From positions 64,001 through 128,000 of the IMG/VR virus record IMGVR_UViG_3300028045_000001: DNA of 64,000 nucleotides. One strand, 5' to 3'. This document shows positions 8,617-18,696 of the stretch, one piece after another. The position numbers were made by a program, and so were the translations under genes. The DNA comes from a virus. Position 1 is the first letter of the stretch. Each line of letters begins with the position of its first letter. A model generated the notes under the pieces. The model worked only from the letters and a program-made list of their open reading frames with translations, ran no database searches and was not told the DNA's origin.

Positions 8617-10128
8617 ATGGCAAAGTGGGATGTGGTTTTTAGTAACGTGTCAGACAAGTTACCTAAATTTAATGACAAGCTATTGTTAGATTTTAGGAAT
8701 GACTCTGTCGATCAGGCTATAAATTATTTGGAATATTTATTCCAAGAAAGCTTGAAGACATTCGAAGGAAGAGTGACGTTTAAACAGCATTATATTCTAA
8801 GTCCAGAAGAGCAAGTCAAGCATGAATTCAAAACCAAACCTCCATGGAAAATAGAGGTGAAGCCCTCCGAATGGAGACTAGTCAGGTTTGATTTTGAATT
8901 CAACTCGGAGATATACTCTTCGTACCTATATGTGCCACATTTAGTCAATGGGAAGCATTTCGTACTTAATGGCTTGGAATTATATCCTATATTTGGATTA
9001 ATAGAAAAAGGCATACACAGGGCACCGAAGGGAATTGTTATCAAAGTTCTTAGGGCATGGATATCTGCTAACAGATCGGCACACATAAAGTTAGTGGATA
9101 TGTTCGAAAAACATGTTAGTCTTGAGAACAGCGTAGTCTGTAAAGTTCACCATAGGAAGAAGATGGATCCACCACCGATATTCCTGTTTCATTTAATTCG
9201 ACAGGGGTTCTACGGGGCCTTTCAAAGGGTGGGATTTGAAACTGGACAGATAGATGTTGTTGATGTCGCAGTAGAAAATGATGATGAATTTTTGTACTTT
9301 CTACTAAGAAAGGATGTCTATTTAAAAGTTCATAAATCATTTAAAACTAACCTTCGATTAAAGAGATCTGTGGTAGCATTTATTGAGATAACAAAGAGAG
9401 GAAAGAAGCGATTTCTAATTGAGGACTTACTACATCCACATGGTGATTATTACAAAGTATGTATGGGGAGGTATATATTCAAAGTGGGCAGTGAGCCATT
9501 ATTGTGTAGCAATATAATAGACCACATGAGCAGCTTGGAGCAATTTATTGATCCGAAAGCAATAATGCAATTGTCTAAAGTAGATATATATGCAAAGGAT
9601 ATATATGAGTTGTTTGAAATCATCGAGTTAAAGATAGATGAGTGGCTGGTACACTATAAGCCAACAGATATGTTTCAAAAGCGATTGGGCGCAATGGATG
9701 AGTTACAAACGTCATTCATCCAGGAGATTTTTAATAGTGCGTATGATATCGGAAATAAGAAAAATAGAGTACTGACCCCCGACGTAGTTAAAGCATTCAC
9801 GAAGAAGATTCCATCCGGGAGTATAGTGCATCATATGCGCGGCAATAAGATGTTACAAATGCCACAAAAATATAACTCTAACTGGCTCATTACCATAGGG
9901 GCAAAGCAAATAAGATCTATTGATAACATAGAGAAGCGATCGGCTCCGAATAAGTCCAGAAGAATATCGGACTACCTTGTTCTCGCAGATGAAAGTGTCC
10001 CAGTTGTTGAGACAATGTTGACTTACCCTACATCAGCCCCATGTACGTCCGGAAATATAAATCCATTTATAGAAGTGGATTCTACCGGTGGTATAATTGA
10101 ACCGGATTATGCAAAAGTAGACAAGTGA
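8617..10128 (+). CDS. RNA polymerase beta subunit, N-terminal part
   Basis: 503 aa. Several blocks align in order with the first about 600 residues of bacterial RpoB. VPHLVNGKHFVLNGLELYP (about 106-124) corresponds to the MxxxGxFxINGxERV region. KVHHRKKMDPPPIFLFHLI (about 176-194) corresponds to RIDRRRKLPATIILRAL. The last residues SGNINPFIEVDSTGGIIEPD correspond to GLINSLSVYAxxxxYGFLETP, followed by YAKV against YRKV. phiKZ- and AR9-type phages encode beta in two pieces, and a piece of this size and extent fits the N-terminal one. It would form the lobe and fork side of a phage polymerase; virion or nonvirion type cannot be decided. The catalytic beta' subunits are not in this window. SD AAAGGAGG is excellent, and the next gene is coupled. 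Confidence 0.68.
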   Translation: MAKWDVVFSNVSDKLPKFNDKLLLDFRNDSVDQAINYLEYLFQESLKTFEGRVTFKQHYILSPEEQVKHEFKTKPPWKIEVKPSEWRLVRFDFEFNSEIYSSYLYVPHLVNGKHFVLNGLELYPIFGLIEKGIHRAPKGIVIKVLRAWISANRSAHIKLVDMFEKHVSLENSVVCKVHHRKKMDPPPIFLFHLIRQGFYGAFQRVGFETGQIDVVDVAVENDDEFLYFLLRKDVYLKVHKSFKTNLRLKRSVVAFIEITKRGKKRFLIEDLLHPHGDYYKVCMGRYIFKVGSEPLLCSNIIDHMSSLEQFIDPKAIMQLSKVDIYAKDIYELFEIIELKIDEWLVHYKPTDMFQKRLGAMDELQTSFIQEIFNSAYDIGNKKNRVLTPDVVKAFTKKIPSGSIVHHMRGNKMLQMPQKYNSNWLITIGAKQIRSIDNIEKRSAPNKSRRISDYLVLADESVPVVETMLTYPTSAPCTSGNINPFIEVDSTGGIIEPDYAKVDK

Positions 10129-10138
10129 GGTGAACCAC

Positions 10139-12025
10139 ATGATAGGCACGCATAACGCATACAATCAAGCGCAACAAATTACTACAATACAGGCTATACA
10201 TGGGGATGAGCGGGTAACGCTTCCAAATGGCAGTATTATTACAATCCCATACGGGTATGAGTTGTTACTTTCAAATGAAAGGCCCATTTTAAATACTGCT
10301 GGCAATCCAACCATACAGCCGATCAGTACTAATAATTTTCATACCAACACGTCCAACTGGCAGCCACGTAATGGAGGAATGGTGCACCGGCATAACCAAG
10401 ATGTTTATTATAGTGCCATGCAATCCTTATGTAATGCAATAAGAACGGATGGCGACATTAGTGAGGATGAGTACAAGTTCTTTTGTGAGAATATGAACGT
10501 TATCGCAAGGAAGTATCATATGTGGGTAGAGCAATTCCCACAAGCAGCCGAGAATCATCTCATACAAGCAAGGTTGAAGATAGTTGAAAATATATTGGCG
10601 CAGTATCGCGAACAACGAAATAGAAACGGACTTGGTTCAGGCATAACATTGGAGGATTTCGAAGTAGAGGTTTACGATCGAGATATGTATGTTATAGAAA
10701 GTAATGTATCCTTTGCGAGTCCGAAGTCAAGCAAACCTACTGTTCGTAGGCCAAGTAGTTTATCCGACGCCGGTTTGCTTGCGGCTCCGGAGTATACACG
10801 CAAGTCATTATTAAGTACCCCGGAATCACCTGAAGTCGACAACGTTTTTGGATATGGGAATGCATGTAAGGTAATAGAAAGGCAGGAATCGATTATTGAT
10901 GAGGCTGATGCGTTCAGGTATTACTCTGGAGACGAGCCGCTTGCGTTTGATAATCCGTTCAAGCCAAAAATAGAAGTGGAATTAGATCAAGGTAATATTA
11001 AACAAGAAGACGACTCACTTCATTTCAATCTAAGTTATAAATTAGTAGGGAGGAAGGATACAATGAACAGTATGGCAGATGCACTGAAAAAGGCCATGGA
11101 AGAGAAAGTAGAATCCCCTGAGATAGCCCCATTATCTTGGGACAAAGTGACAGGTGAGATGATCGAGCAGGATACAATCCGTTTCGAAAAACTCCGAGAA
11201 TCTAACGACATCTCTACATTCTTAGCGAAGAGTCACAGTCGTGTCCAATCAATAGAAAGTATTAATGAGTTAATTAAGGTACCTCCGTTTTATGATGCAC
11301 ATGGATTTGTAAACGAAGCATCCGGATACATCATTGAATGCACGTCCGAAAAAGTGAAGCGCTTACCCATCCCATATTCAGCGTTTCGTGATTTTAAGGA
11401 GTCCAACGAGGCATTTATGTCTGATGGGTTTCTTAAAGCATGGGATGCGTATATAGTTAATAGAGGCAATGAGCTCCTATATCATTTGACACTTGGTGAC
11501 ACGTTTCCTTCAGCGGAAAGCTCAGTGGATTTTGTAGATTTTGCTAAGGAACACAAGGATTGGCTAGTAAAACATAAAGCTAACGCGAGGTATTACGATA
11601 TACTAAGCCAAATTAGGGACATTCCGAATTTTGTTGTCACCGACCCAGAAGAAATAGTAATGTCAGACATTATGTGTCCATCTGGTGTGGCGTGGTCGTT
11701 TGGAGAGTTTATAAAACCCGATGGGGATAAGGAGAAGCAAGGAGAGACTATTCTTAGAGCCATATGTAAAAATAATATATTTGTAAAAGAACCATGCGTT
11801 TATATAAATACCAATTTGTTGTTTGAAGGTATGACGCAATACGGAGAGTTTTCTGTTACTCAAATACAAGATGAGTTATTTGATGTCATCAGTAACAGCA
11901 TGACAATGAAGTGTCCTCTGATACTTATAACCTTTCCAAGAAAGTCAGGATGTAAGCGGTATAAGGTAACTATCCCACTTAGTGCTACATTTCGCAATAA
12001 AATAAAATTTATTCCAGATGTATAG
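10139..12025 (+). CDS. Unknown protein coupled to the polymerase beta-N gene
   Basis: 628 aa, not recognised. ATG 10139 uses GAGGTG that overlaps the previous stop, so translation is coupled to the polymerase gene. The region around residues 190-290 is Ser/Pro-rich and probably disordered, separating an N-terminal domain from a C-terminal globular domain (about 310-628). Coupling suggests a polymerase-associated or virion protein, but I see no catalytic motif. I considered a nucleus-shell protein because of the length and have no sequence support for it. Confidence 0.8.
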   Translation: MIGTHNAYNQAQQITTIQAIHGDERVTLPNGSIITIPYGYELLLSNERPILNTAGNPTIQPISTNNFHTNTSNWQPRNGGMVHRHNQDVYYSAMQSLCNAIRTDGDISEDEYKFFCENMNVIARKYHMWVEQFPQAAENHLIQARLKIVENILAQYREQRNRNGLGSGITLEDFEVEVYDRDMYVIESNVSFASPKSSKPTVRRPSSLSDAGLLAAPEYTRKSLLSTPESPEVDNVFGYGNACKVIERQESIIDEADAFRYYSGDEPLAFDNPFKPKIEVELDQGNIKQEDDSLHFNLSYKLVGRKDTMNSMADALKKAMEEKVESPEIAPLSWDKVTGEMIEQDTIRFEKLRESNDISTFLAKSHSRVQSIESINELIKVPPFYDAHGFVNEASGYIIECTSEKVKRLPIPYSAFRDFKESNEAFMSDGFLKAWDAYIVNRGNELLYHLTLGDTFPSAESSVDFVDFAKEHKDWLVKHKANARYYDILSQIRDIPNFVVTDPEEIVMSDIMCPSGVAWSFGEFIKPDGDKEKQGETILRAICKNNIFVKEPCVYINTNLLFEGMTQYGEFSVTQIQDELFDVISNSMTMKCPLILITFPRKSGCKRYKVTIPLSATFRNKIKFIPDV

Positions 12026-12031
12026 GTGAGT

Positions 12032-12077
12032 TTTACAAGGGTCGACATATGTCGACCCTTGTAAATTTATTTTTTTT
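12032..12077. terminator. Bidirectional terminator at a convergent junction
   Basis: A 34-base perfect palindrome with no spacer (arms 12032-12048 and 12049-12065), followed on the + strand by a T-rich run to 12077. It separates the + gene ending at 12025 from the - gene ending at 12083. Confidence 0.85.
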
Positions 12078-12082
12078 TACTA

Positions 12083-12907
12083 TCATCCAATTATTAATGA
12101 CTTATGGCTACCTATGCTAACCTTCCTTGCTTCTACAGCCTCCATAGTATTTAGTGGTATGCTCTGACAACAAGTTTTATTGACTAACTTAGTATCTAAC
12201 AATTCTGTGTATTCTATAGTCGAGGGGGTGGCAGTAAGGCCAATTACTGTTTTTTCTATACCCGAGTATATTCCGAACTCAGATATTTTGCATTTTCTGA
12301 GATCATTGAACATTATGTTTATAACCTCCAGTACCTCCGCCCCGGTAACCCTAAGGATGCAATCAAACTTAGCATTGATTGTTTCCGTCAGAGCAACGCC
12401 ACCTGAGGAGGGGGCCTTGGTTGGCTCAGGGTATAACTGTACTGGATCAATAGTGAACGGTACCGTTGATCCATCTGAAGTTGTTTTTGAAAGAGTCACA
12501 ACATTACTCTTCTCTATAAGTTTCAGCCAATAAAGAAAGTATTCGATCCCGTTAATATTGCGCTTTTCCCTTAGACGATACATGGCCCGTTCGCTTGAAA
12601 TGAGGTCCTCATCAACTGGAACAATCCTGAATGGTATGGGGGTATATAGATCAAGCTCATCCGCACTTGGATCGTACGCTTCGCTTCCTTGATCAGTGTC
12701 AATATTATACTCACCTTCGATGCCTATACCAAAGGCGTGTATAGTTGGATAACCAACAGGAACTTCCTCATCTTCAGCAATCGAATACTTTTTATTTAAA
12801 GTTATATTAGGATTTGGGATGTACGTCATACCAAGTTGATTGAATAATGAATCTTTAAGCCCGGCTATTGTATTGACACTCCTTGATACTTTTAATAAAT
12901 TGTTCAT
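12083..12907 (-). CDS. Probable baseplate or tail structural protein
   Basis: 274 aa, family not identified. It has mixed alpha/beta character with many short strands. It is encoded directly downstream of a 721-aa gene on the same strand and close to portal, tube and sheath. SD GAGGAG lies six bases before ATG 12907. A virion role is inferred from position only. Confidence 0.7.
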   Translation of the reverse strand: MNNLLKVSRSVNTIAGLKDSLFNQLGMTYIPNPNITLNKKYSIAEDEEVPVGYPTIHAFGIGIEGEYNIDTDQGSEAYDPSADELDLYTPIPFRIVPVDEDLISSERAMYRLREKRNINGIEYFLYWLKLIEKSNVVTLSKTTSDGSTVPFTIDPVQLYPEPTKAPSSGGVALTETINAKFDCILRVTGAEVLEVINIMFNDLRKCKISEFGIYSGIEKTVIGLTATPSTIEYTELLDTKLVNKTCCQSIPLNTMEAVEARKVSIGSHKSLIIG

Positions 12908-12917
12908 CTTGTTCTCC

Positions 12918-15083
12918 TCAAGTTAAATCCGAAAAGTCGTAAGTGAATTTCATGTCTAACTCGTAATTAATATTAGTTTGATTATCAACTGCAGAGCTTA
13001 TTGTTAGCTCTTCAGATAAGTCTACTTTGCCCTCAGACGCATGTTTCACACAGCTCACAATGTCGATGTTCAAGCTTACTGGCTTTTGTCTGTCAGTGCG
13101 ACTTACATCTGAATCTATCTTTAACATAGATTGTATTAGATTGGCATTAGATGAATGGTTGACTCCTTTATTGGTATATTTTTTATTAAGTAATGTTAGC
13201 CAACGGCTCTCATTGTACGGCCTATCTAAAATACAAATATTATAGCTACTAAGATAGGTTAGTAATTCTTTAAGGCCCACTAAATTAATGGACTGATCTT
13301 CATTTATGTTCCCATACTTTGCAAACAATCTCGGATCTAAACTAAATGAGGATTGACTTATAGCTGATGCCAACAGGGACCATTTAGTATGCTCATTTAC
13401 ATTTGAGCTATCAACCGCAGTGACTAATTTAAAAATATTGTCACGTAATATGAACCATTCGTTATATGTAGTGTACCCTGGAATAAGCTCAACTACGCTG
13501 TACTCATTATTAAATAATTGCTCGAACAAACGATTGGCCGCTTCTACGGCGATGCCATCGGCAGTTTTACAGATGAAGTTAAAGTACCCATGTAGCACGC
13601 TTACTTGACACAGCATCAATTCTTCAAAATCTTCATTAGTCTCACATACTTGTGATACTGTGGATAACTTAGATAATATAGATTCAACATCAATATAGTC
13701 TGTTATTTTGTATGCGGCACCGTCGTAATCAAAATTCAAATTTATATCTGCAACTAAGGTTGGAAGAGGAATTTTGAATACGCGCGGGCTACTATATACA
13801 GTCGGTATAGTGGTCGGTTCTTCTATGCCATCCATCCTCCGCATACAGTAATGTAGCAACGCCAACGATTCGGAACTACTTAATACTATATCCGCTACAT
13901 ATGTATTCTCCAATACAGATATTTTATTGGCTTCCGCCTTGCTCACTAGATATAAGTATGAGCTAATTATGAATGTCCTCATGATCTCATTAAAATCATT
14001 CGTAACATTCTCATTGGACAATTCTATAAACTTAGTTGGTATACAAGCAGTAGGTTGAATCGATAACAATTCAGTTTGCTTATTAATGAATTGAGCATCG
14101 ACTATTGGCTCTGTATTCGGATGACTACTGAGAAAGTATTCGAACGTTTTAAGAGAAGAGATTTTACCTGGTTCAATATGTGTGTTCTGCATAGTTGAAT
14201 CACTGTAGTGCTCGGTCACAATTTTCGGAGTTAGCCGTAGCGTCTCAGTAGAATTTTCTTTGCTTAGATAGATAGTTTTATTATCTATAGCCCCACCTAT
14301 CTCGGTAAATAATCTACTAATTAGGGTATCAAAATTAGATTGCTTCCCTCTGTTCTTTAAAAGGTAATCAATATTTTGATACAGGAATAAGGATTGTTTG
14401 TGGGTTAAAGCGGAAGTATATTTGCCCAATCCTTTGGAAGAAAGATATTCGAAAATATGGTACGAATGAACCTCACTGGTTCTTATGTTCCTATTACGTT
14501 GTAGCAACAGTGAAAGACTTAGATGATACCAAGTAGTTGCCCAGAACACGATTGGGTAGAATGCCTCATAGTTAAACTCCTTCAAGTACCACCGCTCTTT
14601 AAGCATCGATAGGGTATCTTTCATGCATTTAACAAGGCTATCCACTTCCTGCGATTCGAGTATGGTTGAGTCATAATTTAATACTTCAAAATCATCCGCA
14701 TCTATTGCACGATCAATGGACTTGACTGGGTAGCGTATGGACTTTATAAGATCGATTTGATCCGGATAAGCTAAACATAATTTTTTATAAAAATCACTAG
14801 TGATATTATAAGCTGTCCTTGTTTTATTATGTATGGATAGGTTTTCTTTAGAGTACAATATCCTCGCATGCGTATCTAAAGAGGTTATATACATTGGCTC
14901 ATCTAATAAAGAATATTCTCCTATAAGATTTAAATAGTAAGGGTTTTCTTTATCCTGCAGACTCCCAACATTTAATTCTGTTGAGGTGTTGTCCCTAATG
15001 AGCTCAGCAAAAGTAGTATTTTTTATAGTAACCGTTTGTAAAAAATCGGAGATTTCTTTCAAATAAATACTTGTCCGAATCAT
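12918..15083 (-). CDS. Probable virion structural protein
   Basis: 721 aa, not assigned to a family. I start at 15083 (MIRTSIYLKE), because AAAGGG lies eight bases upstream; the upstream in-frame codons overlap the leader of the divergent portal gene. The N-terminal half is helical, with Tyr/Leu-rich segments around 180-260. The C-terminal end is strand-rich (NYELDMKFTYDFSDLT). It forms a two-gene unit with 12083-12907. Tail or baseplate use is inferred from the neighbours. Confidence 0.7.
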   Translation of the reverse strand: MIRTSIYLKEISDFLQTVTIKNTTFAELIRDNTSTELNVGSLQDKENPYYLNLIGEYSLLDEPMYITSLDTHARILYSKENLSIHNKTRTAYNITSDFYKKLCLAYPDQIDLIKSIRYPVKSIDRAIDADDFEVLNYDSTILESQEVDSLVKCMKDTLSMLKERWYLKEFNYEAFYPIVFWATTWYHLSLSLLLQRNRNIRTSEVHSYHIFEYLSSKGLGKYTSALTHKQSLFLYQNIDYLLKNRGKQSNFDTLISRLFTEIGGAIDNKTIYLSKENSTETLRLTPKIVTEHYSDSTMQNTHIEPGKISSLKTFEYFLSSHPNTEPIVDAQFINKQTELLSIQPTACIPTKFIELSNENVTNDFNEIMRTFIISSYLYLVSKAEANKISVLENTYVADIVLSSSESLALLHYCMRRMDGIEEPTTIPTVYSSPRVFKIPLPTLVADINLNFDYDGAAYKITDYIDVESILSKLSTVSQVCETNEDFEELMLCQVSVLHGYFNFICKTADGIAVEAANRLFEQLFNNEYSVVELIPGYTTYNEWFILRDNIFKLVTAVDSSNVNEHTKWSLLASAISQSSFSLDPRLFAKYGNINEDQSINLVGLKELLTYLSSYNICILDRPYNESRWLTLLNKKYTNKGVNHSSNANLIQSMLKIDSDVSRTDRQKPVSLNIDIVSCVKHASEGKVDLSEELTISSAVDNQTNINYELDMKFTYDFSDLT

Positions 15084-15121
15084 AATTTTAACCCTTTGTG
15101 ATAGTAAGGAGAATTTTAATA

Positions 15122-17704
15122 ATGTCTGATACAAAAAATAATGAGCCTCTCTACATCAAGACACAAAGATTTCTGACAGAGATCTTTGGAGGAAGCGGGA
15201 CTGTGAGCGTCCCAAACAAGCATAGCGATCTAATAAATAGGGATCTACTTTACGGAGCTAGCCTGCATACGAAGGAAGAAATGCTCAGGATCTTGGATCC
15301 AGGTGGACAGGTGGAAAAGAGCGATCATACTGCTAATGATATAACCTCCCTTGTGTCAGATATATTGACATCAAACAGGTCTGTTACAGAAACAAATGAA
15401 GAATTGATTTCTTTATCGCCTGAATTAAAGCAGGCTGGAAAATTGCTTATATCGTCTATATTATCTCCAGATGACTTACAAAATAATTCGTTATCGTTTA
15501 CTCAAGATCACCCACTCCTAACACAGGAGACCAATAACGCTATCTCTGAACTTATATCGGAACACATGTGTAAGACTCGCAATCTTCATAAACTGTTACC
15601 TAAGTGGTTATATAATATTTTACTTGGCTCAGGTGCCACCCCGATAATGGTGTTACCTAATAGTAACAATAGGATATTGGATGACTTGGCCAAGCAGATA
15701 GACATAGTACGAAACAACAACATAGATACTCCGGTGGAGTACAGGGTCAGAGATAGTGTGCTTAGAGATGAGTTGGATTTCAAAAAGAGTTTTTTTCAAG
15801 AGAGTCCAAGTCCATCATTGCGTAGTTTCGGCGGCATCTCATCTCTCCCGAAGCTTGAAGATGCGTATAAAGCCGATATTATAGAAACATTTAAAGATGA
15901 GAAATTATGGGAGGACGCAAATAAAAATATAGTTCCATTATTGAGTGCCCTCGACGATAACGAAGTAGTCATTGTGTCCGATAACTTTCCTGCGATAGGT
16001 AAGGGCAGGAAGAATGTAATCAAAGCTGAAAAAAGAATCAGCGATATTGTAAAGCAACGATTCATCAGTAAGGCTAGAGATATTTATAAGATAGATGATA
16101 ACCTTATGTTGGCCGAAGGCGATCATCCGACCATGCTTCCACTGGATTCGAATACTGTTATACCTGTCGGGGTTCCAGGATCCTCATCGGAGCATGTTGG
16201 CTATTTTGTTACAGTAGATGAGTTGGGTTCTCCTATGGGCGCTTCTGATACAGACAGACGCGGGGCAACAGTGCCAGAACTGAGTAAGACCACCTTTGAC
16301 GTAATGTTCGACGGATCTAAAAGCCTTGCCAAACTATCTGCAGATGATAAAGTAAAATACTCTAAGACAATATTTAATATTGCACTGAAACAAATGATAG
16401 AGAGTAAGCTTACTGACATTGGATTAGCTGGAAGTAAGTTAGAAACTTTTAATAACGTGGCGGGGTTTATTTTTAATAACTTCATTAAAAAGAATAAAGT
16501 TCGATTGGTATTTGTTCCGGCAGAATTGATGGTATATATTGCACTTGATCATCGTCAGGACGGTACAGGTAAGAGCAGGCTGGAGGATGGTGCATCTCTC
16601 ATATTAGCTTTGAAAAATACACTAATCGTTTCAAACATCATGCGAGCTATGTCGAATGCCATGCCACAAAAAACTATATCAGTGGATGTGCCGGATGACG
16701 TAATTAACATCCCTGCCTTATTTGAAGATATATACAATATACATTCACAGAAGAAGACATTCAATGGCGTCACTAATCCGATAGCGATCTCCAAAGGAAT
16801 AGTGGACCAGCACCTGACTATAGTCCCTAAGAACCTCAAAGGGCTAGAGGGTCTGGAGAATATGGAGGAGGCAATGAAGTCCACCTCGAGTGGCGACGAC
16901 AACGATAATCTAATTGAGAGGTTCGATAGGCAGTCCTGTATTAGCATAGGGCTACCGCATCACACACTGGGTAAATTAAACGAGTCTGATTTTGCGACAT
17001 CGATCACCTCTAACAATCTATTATTCTCAGCCTCAGTTAGGACTGATCAAAAGACAGTGACAGATCACCTTACACGGCTGGCTCAATTGGAGCTCACTTA
17101 TTCTGAACCACTACAGCGCAATATCGTCAGTATAATCAAAAAGGATAGTAAGTTTGTAAAGGATTTGGCGAAAGAAGGTAAGAAGACGTTGAAGCAAGAT
17201 GAAGAGTCGGCCGACAAGGGAATATATGGCCTCTCTAATCTGGCAAATGACAATGGGTCTATGGAAGGAGTTCCAGATAAGATCATTACCATATTGAAAT
17301 CAATCATAAGTGGCCTATACGCTACATTACCGGCACCAAATAATGTAGTCGACAATGCCCGATTTGAAGAGCTCCAGAAATTTATCGATATTGCTGATAA
17401 ATTGGCAGATAAGATATGTAGCCCAGAATTATTGGCCAAGGAAGATCGAGAGGACGAGCGGGTCTTGATGGCGGCAAAGGCGCAGATCGTTAAAAATATT
17501 GTACAAAAATTTATAGCAGAGCAAGGTTTCGGTGGAGTATTCGAGGCAGATATCAAACGTGACTTTGATGTCACCGATGTAGCATCGTTGGCACTATTCG
17601 TTAAGAATGTCAGGGCTTCAGTCGATGATCCTGCTAGGATAATAGCCGAGAAGCGTAAAGCTGCTGGAGGAGACGAAGGTGGTGGTGGAGGCAATAACTG
17701 GTAA
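15122..17704 (+). CDS. Probable portal protein
   Basis: 860 aa. The length is in the range of phiKZ-type portals. Features consistent with a portal are a long mixed N-terminal domain, an internal helical stretch, and near residues 600-660 the run RFDRQSCISIGLPHHTLGKL followed by a SDFATSITSNN segment. This resembles the region of large portals that precedes the long stem helices. The C-terminus is a charged helix ending in a Gly-rich tail (GGDEGGGGGNNW). The start is ATG 15122 with AAGGAGA upstream; an in-frame GTG at 15098 is less likely. The gene stands alone between the minus-strand structural genes and the tube and sheath. A different large head-tail protein is possible. Confidence 0.6.
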   Translation: MSDTKNNEPLYIKTQRFLTEIFGGSGTVSVPNKHSDLINRDLLYGASLHTKEEMLRILDPGGQVEKSDHTANDITSLVSDILTSNRSVTETNEELISLSPELKQAGKLLISSILSPDDLQNNSLSFTQDHPLLTQETNNAISELISEHMCKTRNLHKLLPKWLYNILLGSGATPIMVLPNSNNRILDDLAKQIDIVRNNNIDTPVEYRVRDSVLRDELDFKKSFFQESPSPSLRSFGGISSLPKLEDAYKADIIETFKDEKLWEDANKNIVPLLSALDDNEVVIVSDNFPAIGKGRKNVIKAEKRISDIVKQRFISKARDIYKIDDNLMLAEGDHPTMLPLDSNTVIPVGVPGSSSEHVGYFVTVDELGSPMGASDTDRRGATVPELSKTTFDVMFDGSKSLAKLSADDKVKYSKTIFNIALKQMIESKLTDIGLAGSKLETFNNVAGFIFNNFIKKNKVRLVFVPAELMVYIALDHRQDGTGKSRLEDGASLILALKNTLIVSNIMRAMSNAMPQKTISVDVPDDVINIPALFEDIYNIHSQKKTFNGVTNPIAISKGIVDQHLTIVPKNLKGLEGLENMEEAMKSTSSGDDNDNLIERFDRQSCISIGLPHHTLGKLNESDFATSITSNNLLFSASVRTDQKTVTDHLTRLAQLELTYSEPLQRNIVSIIKKDSKFVKDLAKEGKKTLKQDEESADKGIYGLSNLANDNGSMEGVPDKIITILKSIISGLYATLPAPNNVVDNARFEELQKFIDIADKLADKICSPELLAKEDREDERVLMAAKAQIVKNIVQKFIAEQGFGGVFEADIKRDFDVTDVASLALFVKNVRASVDDPARIIAEKRKAAGGDEGGGGGNNW

Positions 17705-17714
17705 AATGTAATAC

Positions 17715-17748
17715 ATACATACCTCTCCTACGTAGGAGAGGTATGTAT
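17715..17748. terminator. Bidirectional terminator at a convergent junction
   Basis: A 34-base perfect palindrome without spacer, centred at 17731/17732 (CTCCTACGTAGGAG in the middle). It lies between the portal-like gene (+) and the tail tube gene (-). Confidence 0.8.
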
Positions 17749-17760
17749 AAAATTTACAAT

Positions 17761-18615
17761 TTATCCATTGACATGCTTAGGTAAGTTCGATAGCTCTTTA
17801 GAGATTCCACTTGATTTAATGGCGTCACTTACTTGGGAATAAGTTGGTGGAAGAAGGTTCAGATCAACTTTATGGAGTTGTAGTTCTGTAGCTATCGCTT
17901 TTCCAATATTTCGTACAGCTTGATTGTGCTGCAACATTCCGGAAAAAGCGATCGTTCGATCTGGACTCTTACTGGTAGCTATGTTCTTTTCCATACCTAT
18001 CGCCCCGCCAGGATCTTTCGGGAACATATTCGTAACGAAACCAACATCGATGATATTTTCCGGTCGATGGCTTGGATCAAACTGTATGAACATAATCGAC
18101 ATACTGTACGAAGATGGGATGTATGGAGGTGGATTCTCAAACCGTGAGAATGCGATGCCACTATCTGGATGCTTCGTATCCCAGGCCCATTGGGTGAAAA
18201 TATTCCATACCGGATTACCAAAAATCTCTGGTATTACAAATGATGGGGATATCGGAGATCGCTTTGTTTGGATTGGAACTTCCATTTGTTGCCCGTCATT
18301 ACCAGCGGGTCTAGCGGCCACATCCATAGTGTATTGGATATCGATGCCGGAGATTGTGGTAACGCGGGTTTCAATTAAATTCTTAATAGCCCCCTGTAGT
18401 AACGGATATGGGTTGTACATGTCAGGAAGTTTGATGACTATAGGTACCACCGGCTCAAGTACTAATGGTGCGGATGCATCAATGTACCTTGTCTGGGTCG
18501 CCGTCCCATACATACCGGGCCTGCCAATATTGGCAATGAAGTCGTTCTTTCCAATACTGATAATTTCCGATGCATCGGCTACAATGTTTTCTAAACCGTC
18601 CAATTTATTCGGCAT
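17761..18615 (-). CDS. Tail tube protein
   Basis: 284 aa, encoded directly after the sheath gene as in phiKZ (gp29 sheath, gp30 tube). Repeated strand-forming segments such as APLVLEPVVPIVIKLP and SMSIMFIQFDPSHRPENIID fit a tube fold, and the C-terminal part is helical (VRNIGKAIATELQLHKVDL). SD GAGGA precedes ATG 18615. A strong hairpin separates it from the sheath, so its level may be set independently. The call rests on position, size and fold-like pattern, not on a diagnostic motif. Confidence 0.7.
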   Translation of the reverse strand: MPNKLDGLENIVADASEIISIGKNDFIANIGRPGMYGTATQTRYIDASAPLVLEPVVPIVIKLPDMYNPYPLLQGAIKNLIETRVTTISGIDIQYTMDVAARPAGNDGQQMEVPIQTKRSPISPSFVIPEIFGNPVWNIFTQWAWDTKHPDSGIAFSRFENPPPYIPSSYSMSIMFIQFDPSHRPENIIDVGFVTNMFPKDPGGAIGMEKNIATSKSPDRTIAFSGMLQHNQAVRNIGKAIATELQLHKVDLNLLPPTYSQVSDAIKSSGISKELSNLPKHVNG

Positions 18616-18642
18616 ATTTATAAATCCTCTTCATTATTTATA

Positions 18643-18685
18643 ATACTCGGGAATTATACCTATAGAAGGTATACTTCCCGAGTAT
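18643..18685 (-). terminator. Hairpin between sheath and tube genes
   Basis: An 18-bp stem with one mismatch (18643-18660 with 18668-18685) and a 7-base loop. It lies between two co-oriented late genes and could be a partial terminator or an mRNA processing or stability element. Confidence 0.65.
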
Positions 18686-18696
18686 ACAAGTTAAAC

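Noticed and set aside
10139-12025. Possible phage-nucleus shell protein (about 630 aa)
   Set aside because: Length alone is similar; the long Ser/Pro-rich disordered middle and the coupling to the polymerase gene do not support it, and I recognise no shared motif.
17098-17694. 198-codon minus frame inside the portal-like gene
   Set aside because: Antisense shadow of a Gly/charged-rich coding region, low-complexity Pro start, no promoter or SD.
17924-18643. 239-codon + strand frame across the tail tube gene
   Set aside because: Antisense to a well-supported tube gene; Cys/Met/Ile-rich composition typical of a shadow frame; no SD.
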